A stretch of 64,000 nucleotides of DNA from Icerya purchasi. Taxonomy: Eukaryota > Arthropoda > Insecta > Hemiptera > Monophlebidae. The DNA lies in NCBI GenBank assembly GCA_039619475.1, contig CM077116.1, forward strand, positions 277,217,258 through 277,281,257. Direction: 5' to 3'. The number at the start of each line of letters is the position of its first letter. The first letter of the stretch is position 1. Positions 27,901 through 36,700 of the stretch are shown piece by piece. Made by a program: the position numbers and the translations under genes. The notes below the pieces were generated by a model, which did not search any database, was not told the origin of the DNA, and saw only the letters and a list, made by a program, of their open reading frames with translations.

Positions 27901-30900
27901 TCTCCACTTATTCTAACTTTTAAGGTCATTTTAAAAATTTTTATACATCAATCTTGGTAATAAAATTCCACCTTTTCGGTAACTATTTGTAGTTACCGAT
28001 AGTTAACCGTTTGAAAATAGGTTTTAAAAAAGTAAATAATACTCCTAAATCCTTGAAAGGATTCAATTATAAAATTTTTAACTTGTTTCTTTAACGTAAA
28101 ATCTAATAACAATATAGTAAAATAAATATTATTTACAAAAATCTGTAATAGTTCATATATGCGATAATATATGAATAAAAATATCAGTATGATTAGACAA
28201 TAATAAACATATAACCTTGCTAAACAAATGTAATATCTTAAATTCTTCCAGTCCCCGCTTTAAAATATTTTACAAATAAATTTAAATGTGTTATTAAATA
28301 TAATTAATAATTTCAATTTGAAATTTATAATTTATTCATTTCTTACAGACCAACAAATGACGCATACTTCATTATTTTTTCTGGAAATATTAAAATATTT
28401 TCAATACAAATACAATAATTTTTAACTTCTTAATCTTTATGTGAACTATTACTTAATTGAATAATGTTTCGATATTGATAACAATGCATAATAAATTAAC
28501 AAGAATTTTCATTTGCGTTAAATTATTAACAAGGTAGTTCGAATTTATTTTAGGAACTAATAAATGAAATATAAATGCTGCACAACAACAAGAAAAAATT
28601 ACGTCAAATCGGTATCAGGACTATCCACACTTAATGAAGTCATTGATACGAATAATTGCATAAAAATGTAATTCAATGTTAATATATGATTAATACGCAA
28701 TTTAATTTTTAAAAAATAACGAAACATTTTTCTCTTACTCGTTTAAATCGTTTGTTTCTTCTTCACTTTCAACATCAGGAAGTCTACTAACTTTCTTCTT
28801 TGTACTTGTCGTAATACTTCTATGAAATAAAATTATCTAATATAAAAATTACAAAACTCAATTCAATAATATACAACTTATTTGAATTTTATAGACAACC
28901 TTTAGTTTCGAAAATTAACAGATACTGAATAGAGTAATTAAACCAAAATGAATTCTCCATCTGCTAATTCAAATATTTTTCTTACTTCTAAATCAATTAC
29001 AATAGCATTTTACTAATAATTTATTGAATAAAATTGTCACAACCGCCATCTACCTATCTATTTGTATATCTCTATATCTATTTATTAATTACAACGTAAT
29101 TCTTAGGCTACCCCCCATTAGAAAAAATGTCCCAATTTTATGTAACGTTTGTTATATTTTAAATTAGATTTTGTAACGAAAAAATGCCACAATTTTATGT
29201 AACGAAAGTTAAATGTTAGGATGGATTTTTGCGATTATGTTATTTTTTTGTGTCGATGCCGGTAAGAATTACGTTGTAAATTTTGATCATTTCATATAAA
29301 GCATAGAAGAGAAAGAGACAGAAATGTAAGAATGAGAAGTCAAGGGGCACAACCCCTTGCGAGGCCAAAATTGTTTCTGATGATAGTAAGTGTAAGCTTT
29401 CCGAAACGTTAAGGTTTTAAGATTAATATTTTAAATATGGTGTCTACCGCAGATTGTTTTTCTAACTTTACCATTTAATTCTTCTCCAGATTCAGAAATA
29501 TAAATTAAAGTTATCTTATTAATATATTTTCTTTTCGAGTTTTTAGCTGAAGATGCAACATTCTCAAAAATGTTTTTAGAATACTTATCTATGTTCATTC
29601 AATATTTGTTATTATGTTTTTAAATTTTATTATGCATTTTAATAATCATGCTACTTTTATTCCGTAAATAGTATAAAAAATTCATGTAACGTTTTTGTAT
29701 CAACTATATGACTTTTAAAAATGGCATAGGCAATTAAAACTGATTCTTTTATAAAAATTGGAGAAGACCATCATTTATGAATCTATATTTACGCAACTAT
29801 AAGACGAATAGATAGTTCCCAGATGTGGTGTTGGCGAAGGGTTCTTAAAATACCCTGGACGGCAAAACGAACTAATACATCTGTAAAGAAGAAATCGGGG
29901 CTGCACAACGATTATCCAGTGTTGTACTCACCCGTAAGATGAAATTTTTTGGACATCTTATGCGCAGAGAAAATGGAATGGAGGGCTGGTTGATAGAGGC
30001 GAAAATGGAAGGCAAAAGATCCAGAGGTCAACCACCAGTGCGATGGACCAATGTGATACAGGATGTAACGGGTCTGAGCTTACAGATGTCCTGTCTCAAA
30101 GCAGAGAATCGCGAGCAATGGCGAAAAATAATTAAATCAGCGTCGTCATGATCACGATACCCCTCTGGGGTCTTCGACCAAATAATGATGATTTACATAT
30201 TTTACATTCGTTCTTAGTTATTCCTGCCTTACGATTCAAGCAATACTATCTCATATAAAATTTAAAGTGAAAATTTTATATTTTTTTAGATATGCACCAA
30301 GATTGTCATGTTTGGTAAGGAGTTGAATGGAGTAAAAATTAGTGTTAACTGGAAGTTGCTAGGTTATTTTTGGATTAAACTATGTGCTGATTAGCATTAT
30401 CTTCTTTCTATGTTTTTTGCCAGATGATGGTGGTGTTTAATGATTCTTTTGAGTTGTTTTGGTAATTTTTTTATGGACATATCGCGGAAAAATAACATGT
30501 AATTATTGTTCGTAGGACTAATTACTGGTAGGAGAAAATGTATTATTTGGTAGACGTAATTGTTTATATATTCGAAATTTTTGTGAACTTTTTTATAGTA
30601 AACGCTACTGTCTTGTAATTAATTTCCCGGTCTAGCGGTAAGATATCTGTTAAAGAGACCGCAGCGCTGAGTAAAATTGTCCCATAAACTCTATAAGCGT
30701 TTATTAGGTATATTCGTTGTACAGAATAAACTTTTTGTTTTAGGGTTCTTTTTTAGCTGTAAAAAAAATACAGAATTTTTTAGCACACTGTGTTTTCAGT
30801 GAATTACTTATATAACACTGATCCACATTTATAGTCAAAGTCCTATGTATTTCTATATATTTTAAAGAACTGGTAATATTTAATATCTAATTTAGATGTG

Positions 30901-32945
30901 GCGTGATCTACATAGTATTTGAAAGAAAATTTATTGTCAAGTGTAACCTCAAGATATTTAAAATATTCAATTACTTTTAATTTGATCTCCTTGTTGTGAA
31001 CTTTAATAGTCGTTCTCTTCAATTTTAGAGATTTTGTAAAAAGGAACACAAAACAATTTTTAATTGAAAGGCTGCTGTTTGTTTGAGTTTAATTATTGTT
31101 TTCGTTCGTTATTATGTACACAAAGTTGTCCACATATACTCAAAAGTCTATATTTCTGTCGTATAATAATTGGAGAATACGGTTGAACAAGATATTTTAG
31201 AGTTGTCCTAAAACAATAACCTGAGGGATAGTCCTTATTTGTGAATGTTAGCATTATAATTTCTTATTTGTAAAGTTACGCGTCTCTTTTTAAGATAATG
31301 GTAGATTGTATTTAGCGTCGGAACATTCAAAATTGATTTTAAAATGTCAAAAAGTGTATGATGAACAGCTGCCGAAAGCTCTTATACGTTTATTCTTAAT
31401 CTATTTTTAATTTTACTGGTTGTAGTTTAAAGCATGCTCTATGGATAGATTTTTCCTGAATTCAGATTGTCTTTTATCTAAAAACTGAATTAAATTTAAA
31501 TGAAAAAATCTGAGTCTATATATTTATATATATAAATATACAAAGTATGCACTCTTTCACTTAAATTAATTTTGATTTTCTGCTGTTTATATTATAACAA
31601 AATTCGTGTCGAACTGTAAATGAAAAAGTATAATATAAAAATTGCTTCCTGAAAGGAACCTATTTCGTGATCTGACATTTTCGTATAATAAGAAGTTTGT
31701 AATAATAACAGGGTAAAAGTAAAGTAAAGCAAGTCCCATACCTCTAACAGAGCGTCGGGGATTGTGAAGTTAAGGTTCACAGTGTACTAAGCCCAACGAC
31801 ACTAATGAGAGTAGGGGGGCAGTTCTTCTCTCGGCCGTCTTTACTTTCCCAGATTTCTCTGGTACTCAATTAATTTCAGGCTAGGTAAACCTGGAAGCGA
31901 TTAGGATCTGGATCGAGATAAGTCTCGAACCTGTATCCTCTGAAGGATAATTGATATTCAATTTAAAAAGTCATTATTAATCTTGAACATCAATTACTTT
32001 TTTTTTTTTATAACTGAATTAAATTTTACAATATTTGTTCATATATATACAACAGTTAGCAGTGCATTTATAAAATTAACTTACTCTTTATGTATTATTC
32101 ATTTTACTAAAGTTAATTTTTAAAAGAATTTTTACATTTGTGATAAAATAATTGGAAAACAATAAATTTTAAGATACAATAATTACTTACTCATCGTTTT
32201 CTGAGTCGCTATCGCTGATTTTTCTTTTTCCATTTGTTTTAATGGCATCATTTGAAGTAGCGCTACAAATTTATAAATGACAATATAAGATTATTGAAAT
32301 AAAATAACGAAAAAAAAAACGTATTGACAATAATAATGATGAGTAATAGAGCCTATAAAACACTGTCGTAAATTGAATATAAAAACTTTTTATTTATTGA
32401 AAATGACAAAAATTATTCCGAACTAATTATTTTAAAAAATTACCTCGATACTTTTTCTGCTACGTTTGATGGATTACCTTTGAGCTGAAAAAACGATCTG
32501 AAAAAATAACCGATTCTTAAAACCTATATTTTTAATTGTATTATTAAAAAAAAAGGTAAATATTTTATCTAGACCATGTTTTAAGAGAAAATATAATTTA
32601 CCTCTGCTATTCAGAAACGAAATTGAAAATCATTGAGGATTACAAAAGAACCTATAACTTAACCAGAAACTCAAATTCTAATAAATGTTTGAACAGAAAA
32701 ACACCTATTCACTTCGTACTGTTTAACATAAAATTTTTTTATATTAATGTTGACTAATCTGGTAAATTATTTCCCTCTCTTCGTGAATATTAAAGCTGTT
32801 AAATTAAACTTTTATGATTTTAAGTTGACTAAATTATAAATATTTACTACTTGTAAACCATACGGAACTTATTAATTTCGAACCGACAAAAACGAATTAG
32901 TTAAAAATAAAATTATGATACATACGTTATACGACTCTGAGCCAT
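994..32945 (-). CDS. LIG1: DNA ligase 1, ATP-dependent, 15 exons, complete
   Basis: ATP-dependent DNA ligase that seals Okazaki fragments and repair nicks in the nucleus. Exons by conceptual splicing, 5' to 3': 32945-32926, 32497-32444, 32262-32191, 28819-28739, 23969-23878, 19668-19152, 15904-15694, 15499-15314, 14899-14771, 10790-10651, 7836-7635, 7540-7334, 5260-5044, 4344-4109, 1437-994. All junctions are GT..AG and phases match, giving 2808 nt (935 aa plus stop), close to the roughly 920 aa of animal LIG1. Residues 3-10 (QSRITSFF) form a PCNA-interacting PIP box. Residues about 20-278 are a charged Lys/Ser/Glu-rich linker. The DNA-binding domain follows from about 280. The adenylation motif [10 protein letters not shown] places the nucleotidyl lysine at K561. 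Later motifs are EGLMVK (about 713-718) and WLKLKKDY (735-742), then an OB-fold region with GTGFSDE and [11 protein letters not shown]. The start is the first ATG and directly precedes the PIP box. No inactivating change is seen. Introns are large and filled with transposon debris. Confidence 0.96.
1438..2133. other. LIG1 last intron, 5'-distal part
   Basis: Intronic AT-rich sequence between the last LIG1 exon and the mariner insertion. No coding or repeat structure is seen. Confidence 0.5.
2136..3039 (+). mobile_element. Internally deleted mariner element with near-perfect terminal inverted repeats
   Basis: About 33-bp terminal inverted repeats (TACACGGTTGGTACAAAAAG at 2134 and its reverse complement ending at 3041) differ at a single base and are flanked by TA at 2134-2135 and 3040-3041. 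The plus strand carries a mariner transposase start ([13 protein letters not shown] at 2344), a helix-turn-helix portion with a TAA stop, then an abrupt jump to the [20 protein letters not shown] segment (second catalytic Asp) near 2680. About 400 bp, including the first catalytic Asp, is missing relative to a 1.3-kb mariner, and further stops and frameshifts follow. A cluster of three tandem TTTGTCAC units lies at 2310-2333. The element is non-autonomous but has well preserved ends, so it was probably mobilised in trans not very long ago. Confidence 0.88.
3042..4108. other. LIG1 last intron, 5' part
   Basis: AT-rich intron sequence with homopolymer runs. No gene, RNA or recognisable element. 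Confidence 0.5.
5261..6720. other. LIG1 intron 12, gene-free part
   Basis: AT-rich intron. A C homopolymer begins near 6003. No coding remnant could be supported on either strand. Confidence 0.45.
6721..6966. repeat. Near-perfect palindrome carrying two hammerhead-ribozyme-like cores
   Basis: The left arm 6721-6841 and right arm 6858-6966 are reverse complements with only a few differences, chiefly an extra 11 bases in the left arm, separated by a 16-base spacer. Each arm contains CTGATGA (6823-6817 on minus; CCGATGA in the right arm), then TGGGTTATGCCC, then GAA and the palindrome AACGTT, then CTAAG. On the minus strand, TTTAG just before CTGATGA can pair with CTAAG after the core, forming stem I. 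This matches a type I hammerhead with a very short helix III. It is probably the end region of a Penelope-like retroelement or a MITE derived from one. Confidence 0.7.
8320..9660 (-). mobile_element. Penelope-like retroelement remnant (N-terminal region and GIY-YIG endonuclease, reverse transcriptase lost)
   Basis: On the minus strand 8545-8330 reads [15 protein letters not shown], stop, then [15 protein letters not shown], which is the GIY-YIG endonuclease of Penelope-like elements. Upstream on the same strand (about 9640-8960) frames with stops read fragments such as [14 protein letters not shown] and a following charged stretch, typical of the region before the Penelope reverse transcriptase. 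The RT core itself is absent, and 8600-8920 shows sequence that reads better on the plus strand, so the copy is deleted and rearranged. It lies in LIG1 intron 10, 1.4 kb from the hammerhead-like palindrome. Confidence 0.65.
9670..10650. other. LIG1 intron 10, 5' part
   Basis: AT-rich intron sequence beyond the Penelope remnant. Nothing recognised. Confidence 0.45.
10791..14770. other. LIG1 intron 9, mostly unrecognised
   Basis: A 4-kb intron. Short AT microsatellite near 10889-10908. Between about 11750 and 13500 the minus strand has several short frames of more protein-like composition (for example 12952-12728 containing [15 protein letters not shown]). These hint at a very old retroelement pol gene, possibly of BEL/Pao type, but the resemblance is too weak to annotate as such. 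Confidence 0.3.
14983..15102. repeat. Second inverted repeat with hammerhead-like core
   Basis: Inverted arms 14983-15030 and 15058-15102. The right arm reads CTGATGATGGGTTATGCCCG from 15061, followed by AAAACGTTTCTAAATA; the left arm is the same sequence inverted with several substitutions. It shares the core of the 6.8-kb palindrome but not its outer sequence, so the core is the conserved unit. It lies in LIG1 intron 8. Confidence 0.6.
15905..16499. other. LIG1 intron 6, 3' part
   Basis: AT-rich intron with no supported feature. Confidence 0.4.
16500..16740 (+). mobile_element. LINE endonuclease N-terminal fragment
   Basis: Plus strand reads [20 protein letters not shown] and continues through [13 protein letters not shown], which corresponds to the start of an apurinic-like endonuclease of a non-LTR retrotransposon (usual form ILQINIEG...LLQETH). 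It ends abruptly at about 16740, where Tc1 sequence on the other strand begins. Confidence 0.5.
16741..17420 (-). mobile_element. Tc1-family transposase, C-terminal two thirds, inactivated
   Basis: Minus strand frames give [28 protein letters not shown] (first catalytic Asp), then from 17157 an open 137-codon frame with [32 protein letters not shown] (second Asp) and [13 protein letters not shown] (the Glu of the DDE triad), ending [20 protein letters not shown]. An internal stop and a frameshift near 17160-17220 and loss of the N-terminus and both terminal repeats make it dead. The 3' end stops just after the coding end without a terminal repeat. Confidence 0.75.
17430..18123. other. LIG1 intron 6, middle part
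   Basis: Very AT-rich; nothing recognised. Confidence 0.4.
18124..18860 (-). mobile_element. LINE 3' end with RNase H C-terminus (I-group-like)
   Basis: On minus, a short degenerate part reads [14 protein letters not shown] (RNase H C-terminal His/Asp motif). It is continued by a 173-codon frame (18703-18182) including [18 protein letters not shown] and [12 protein letters not shown], the cysteine/histidine region found after RNase H in I-group LINEs. A TA-rich 3' tail lies near 18120. The 5' end is truncated. It is related to the copies at 24.5 kb and 59.3 kb. Confidence 0.65.
20114..21425 (+). mobile_element. Full-length, heavily decayed mariner-like element
   Basis: Imperfect inverted repeats of about 40 bp (left CAGAGTGTGGCAAAC at 20114, right its counterpart ending at 21425, both reaching AAACGCAATAG) bound 1312 bp, the usual mariner length. 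A TA precedes the left end. In between, the plus strand reads in several frames: a helix-turn-helix part ([11 protein letters not shown]), SARIxF-type sequence, IDGCCSV, an equivalent of the DGATYHT region, [17 protein letters not shown] and [16 protein letters not shown], ending [10 protein letters not shown]. Many stops and frameshifts make it dead. This arthropod mariner type is often annotated with DUF4817. Confidence 0.75.
21430..23877. other. LIG1 intron 5, gene-free part
   Basis: 2.4 kb of AT-rich intron. A 69-codon frame at 22903-23112 is of simple Lys-rich composition and no family is recognised. Nothing else seen. Confidence 0.4.
24533..26790 (+). mobile_element. 5'-truncated LINE with reverse transcriptase and RNase H (I-group-like)
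   Basis: Plus-strand frames 24567-25013, 25010-25633 and 25602-26231 together read an [74 protein letters not shown] and [16 protein letters not shown], where the FADD box is changed to FIHD. Then comes a thumb region, and an RNase H part with VIDSLAYLN and [15 protein letters not shown], followed by a cysteine-rich tail ([14 protein letters not shown]). Frameshifts near 25010 and 25620, stops in the RNase H, and the altered catalytic box make it inactive. It starts abruptly within the RT, typical of LINE 5' truncation. Confidence 0.8.
26800..28738. other. LIG1 intron 4, gene-free part
   Basis: AT-rich intron with no recognised element. Confidence 0.4.
29083..29369. repeat. Dispersed repeat, copy 1, with 17-bp internal inverted repeats
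   Basis: Shares extended similarity with 48551-48883. Inside it TTACAACGTAATTCTTA (29089-29105) recurs inverted at 29263-29279, bounding a 190-bp MITE-like core. The similarity continues past the inverted repeat through GGGGCAC..CCC and GCGAGGCCAAA. No coding capacity. Confidence 0.7.
29376..29412 (+). ncRNA. Possible hammerhead-like core next to repeat copy 1
   Basis: CTGATGA, a 19-base segment with possible GUAAG/CUUUC pairing, then GAAACGTT. This has the order of a type I hammerhead with ACGU helix III, but stem I has only about three base pairs. It could be chance or a decayed copy. Confidence 0.25.
29780..30150 (+). mobile_element. LINE 3' coding end (RTE-like)
   Basis: Plus strand reads [18 protein letters not shown], then after a frameshift [18 protein letters not shown] and [12 protein letters not shown], the C-terminus of endonuclease-reverse transcriptases commonly found in insect LINEs. 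It is 5' truncated, with a short 3' end (GATCACGATACCCC) before AT-rich DNA. Confidence 0.65.
30490..31480 (-). mobile_element. LINE reverse transcriptase remnant (R1-like)
   Basis: Minus-strand frames separated by stops read [31 protein letters not shown] (degraded YADD box), a 68-codon frame at 31049-30843 with [20 protein letters not shown], and [20 protein letters not shown] followed by DILPLDREI, the order found in R1-clade LINEs. It is highly decayed. Confidence 0.55.
31690..31970 (-). repeat. SINE-like segment with tRNA-type B box
   Basis: On the minus strand GGTTCGAGACT, an RNA polymerase III B-box-like sequence, lies near 31935-31925 within a comparatively GC-rich 280-bp block that contrasts with its AT-rich intron. 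No clear A box and no intact cloverleaf. It could be a tRNA-derived SINE. Confidence 0.3.
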
Positions 32946-33721
32946 TTCAACTACAGCACTTTTTACTCTATATTTAATTACCAAATTTGAAATATCAAAT
33001 AATACATTATTATTAAAGGTAAATACAACTCCTTTCAAAGATGTAACATAGTTAAGTTTACAAAAGAGCGGGATTCGCATTTCCGTTGGCTGTCACGGAA
33101 TTATTTTTCTAGCTTAATTTTTTTTGGGCATTTTAAACAGAACTATATAAATTTCTACATTTTGCTTTAATATTAATATGTAAACGAGGGAATCACTAGT
33201 TATTAATTCATATTTATTATTTTTTATAAAATCATAATTGTTCTTTTAATAGTAGTCAACACTTTTATGTTTAAATTATAGTATTAAGTGGTATTCGGTT
33301 ATTGGTCTGTTCGGTTTTTCTGACAATACATTATTCTGTATTGTTTGCGTAAAGTGTATGTTTAAATGTTATCAGAAAAATAAGGTTTTAAATGAATACA
33401 AAAAGAGACAACAAAAATTAAAGTACAAATTGCGAAAACAAAAATCTGAAGAAATTCGTATTTAATGTATTTAAATGTTATAATTTATATAATTGTTTAT
33501 GGTACGATTTTCATTGAACAATCAATAAGATGTACAAAATATATTTTAAAAAATTTGTAAAGTATTGTGACTTTTATTCTAATCATTTAAAACATAACCG
33601 TTAATTTTATCAGATTTGTTAGATATTAAAATCGATATTTAGAATTTATATTATCACCTTATCAGTAAAACAGATGAAATGTAAATAATTCAATGTCCGG
33701 TAACATAAATTTGTTTTTAAA
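32946..33721. promoter_or_regulatory. Shared divergent promoter region between LIG1 and CIAO3
   Basis: This 776-bp interval separates the start codons of two head-to-head genes, so both 5' UTRs and promoters should lie here. Seen in sequence: an E2F-core-like GCGGGATT at 33067-33074, about 120 bp before the LIG1 ATG; an inverted CCAAT (ATTGG) near 33301; and AATCGATA near 33632, one base from the insect DRE consensus TATCGATA. No canonical TATA position can be chosen in such AT-rich DNA. The regulatory role is inferred from gene layout; the motif matches are short and could be chance. Confidence 0.6.
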
Positions 33722-36700
33722 ATGTCCGGGTTTAGTGGTGTTTTACAACTAACTGATTTGGATGATTTTATAACGCCGTCTCAGGTAACTTTCAAGTAAA
33801 ACGTTTTTCTGGTGTCATTTTAAAATAAGCATAAAATGATTAACTTATTTTTGTTGATATATTCAAATTTTTGTTGTTTTTTTTTTTGTTAATTTTTAAA
33901 TTGAACCCCATTGTTCAACCGATAGTAAAACGTATTAGTTTACACTATACAAAATTCTTATTACTTCAATAATTCACTTTTTAAGGGGTAGATTGTAAAT
34001 TGTTAAAATAAATTTTTCATTACTTTACATGATAACATTTAAGGGGAATGTAAAAATTAATGTTTTGATAACTATTGTTTTAAATGGAATAAAATGTTTA
34101 TATAACTTTCCCGCGACTGAATGAAACATTTAAAAGCTCTACGAACATAATCAGTGTTAATACATGTTTTTCAGTTTCAGTACTGAATCAAATAATGTAA
34201 CAAATTGGTGTTAAAATATACATGCACATTGCATAAAAGACTTTATCGTTTTGACCAATTAAATCATAGTATGCCAAATAAATACTAGAGATGAATGGAT
34301 GTATTACAAACCTAGGTAATTTCTGTTAATCTTTTAAATTCAGTTTTGTAGTTTTAAACTGAGGATTTTTTCTTTTTTTTCTCTTATACACTTTTTTAAA
34401 ACTGCGGCGACTGATTAAATTTTGATGTATTAATCATCGCACTACATTAAAAAGAAACTGAGCAAAACCCTCAAAAATAAATAAAAAAAAAAGGAAAAAG
34501 ATTATCGCTCTACGTAAACAATAGATTATTATCCTTCAAATTAATTTTGAACACATTTTCATCCGTTTTATATCAGTAAAAAAAAAAAAAATTAATTCAA
34601 ACCTACTTTAAAATAGGTTCATTATGTAAAAAAATTGTTGAAAAATGTTGGTATACAAGTAAAAAGAAAAGTTGTCTTAATTACTTATTCCTTACACGCG
34701 CCTATAAAGTGAATTTAATTTAGCAACGAATACACCGTACATAAATAAAATGTCAGAATAGTTTTAAGCAACATCGTTATAATTTCGTTAAGTAGTTCTT
34801 TCCTTTCTTTCTGAATCTGGACACGCTTTAGCGTGTCAAGCCAGGAAAAAGGAACTGGCGATGCAGCAGCCGTGTTATATTACACGAACCATTTGGAGCC
34901 ACTTTTAACCCCTTAATAACTCAAAATCGATTTAACATAAACACATGAAATTTGGTTTATTTATTAAAATCCCTTAGATTAACTAAAACATTTCATAAAT
35001 ATAATTCAAACGGTTATTGAGATATTAACGTCTAAAAATCGGAATTTTTATTACTGATTGACTGACATATAGATCAGAAACCTAACCCACTTCCAGGTTA
35101 CCTAGAAAGTTAAAATGTGTGCTGTAGTAAGGGTTTCTTGCCACTTCTTCCCCTCAGCCATACAGGTACGAAGTGGTGGTAGTTTTAGACGGACGCGACA
35201 ACTTCACCATCTCAAAAAGTGCTCACTTTGTAAGCCTATTTTGAAGAATAAACAATTTGAATTTGAATGAATAATAATAATAATTTCTTCACAAAAAGGT
35301 TATGATATCTCATCGAAAACGTTAATTTAAGAAGTTGGAGCCAAGTTCAATATCAAGAATATGCATGGTTATCGACTTCGCCGACAAAAGAATTGAGATC
35401 TAAATGGGTGCCAAGTTCTGTAGATAATCCTGAAATTTATTTATAAGAACATAAAACATTCTAAAATAAATTTAAAACACAATTTCTTGTTTTTTTCTGC
35501 TACAACAATGTTTGCTATTTAAAAATATAACTTCTTAAATTTGAACAGTCGAATTATTTACATAAAGCAGATAATTTAGGATAAATTAAAGCTCACGATT
35601 TGATTTGGCTAGTTTTCACAAACAGGTTATCTTATATTTGACTAATCAACTTATCTTTTTTATATTATACGCAAGTTACTGTTTTTATATTGTAAGGTTA
35701 ACATATCTTACTCTTCTAAAAATTTGGTTTGCTGGTAAAAACTAGCCAAGTCAAATCGTGAGCTTTAATTTAACCTAAATTATCTGCTTTGTTGTGTAAA
35801 TAATTCGACTGTTGAAATTTATTTTAGAATGTTTTATGTTCTTATAAATAAATTTCAGGGTTATTTACAGAACTTGGCACCCATTTAGATCTCAATTCTT
35901 TTGTCGGCGAACTCGACAACCACGCATAGTTTTAATATTGAACTTGGCTCCCATTTTTAAATTTATGTTTTTAATGTGATATAATTGTTAAGTTATTATT
36001 AAATCAATTTTTAATAGAAAATGACTTAAAGGTCTACATTACTTTAAATTTCTAAGTAATCTGAATATTATTTTTTCCATCAAGGCTTATTTGGCGGTAT
36101 TAACAATAACAATAAAATCGGTTATTGTAAAATGATTATTTTAAAATACACAAATTGGAAATTGGAAATTTAAAATAAAGTTTTTCTTTGGATAAGTGTC
36201 TTTGTTCCAAAAAAATTTTACGAATAATCGGAACAATGAGACTGAGTTACTTGAAACCCGCTCGATGTATTATCTATGCATTAAAATCATAACCAGTCAG
36301 TCGAGTATCAATATTCACCACTCGGTATAGAACATACTGGCTAATAAAACACCTTCTAAATATACAATAACATTAATTTAGATTTTGACCGCAAACTGAA
36401 TAAAGAATATAATATGACGTAGAAAATCATCTGTTTAAAACATCTTTCAAAGATTACATTTAATATTATTTTAGTACTTAGTTCTGCTAACGCAATCGAA
36501 ACATGCGAACATATCAAATTCAAAAAATTATCAATTTCAATATATAATTTCAAGTTTATTGGTTAGTTGATATTGCTTCTAATTTCTTAATGATCACATA
36601 AGCAGTTGCATTCATATACAACAAAGTGAATAAGTTTATCTAGAAAAATATTTTGAATTTCAATTATTATATACTTATAATTTTGTGAACGTGAAAAAAT

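Noticed and set aside
31925..31935. Possible tRNA gene from a B-box match
   Set aside because: No A box at the correct distance and no cloverleaf could be drawn; kept only as a SINE-like repeat.
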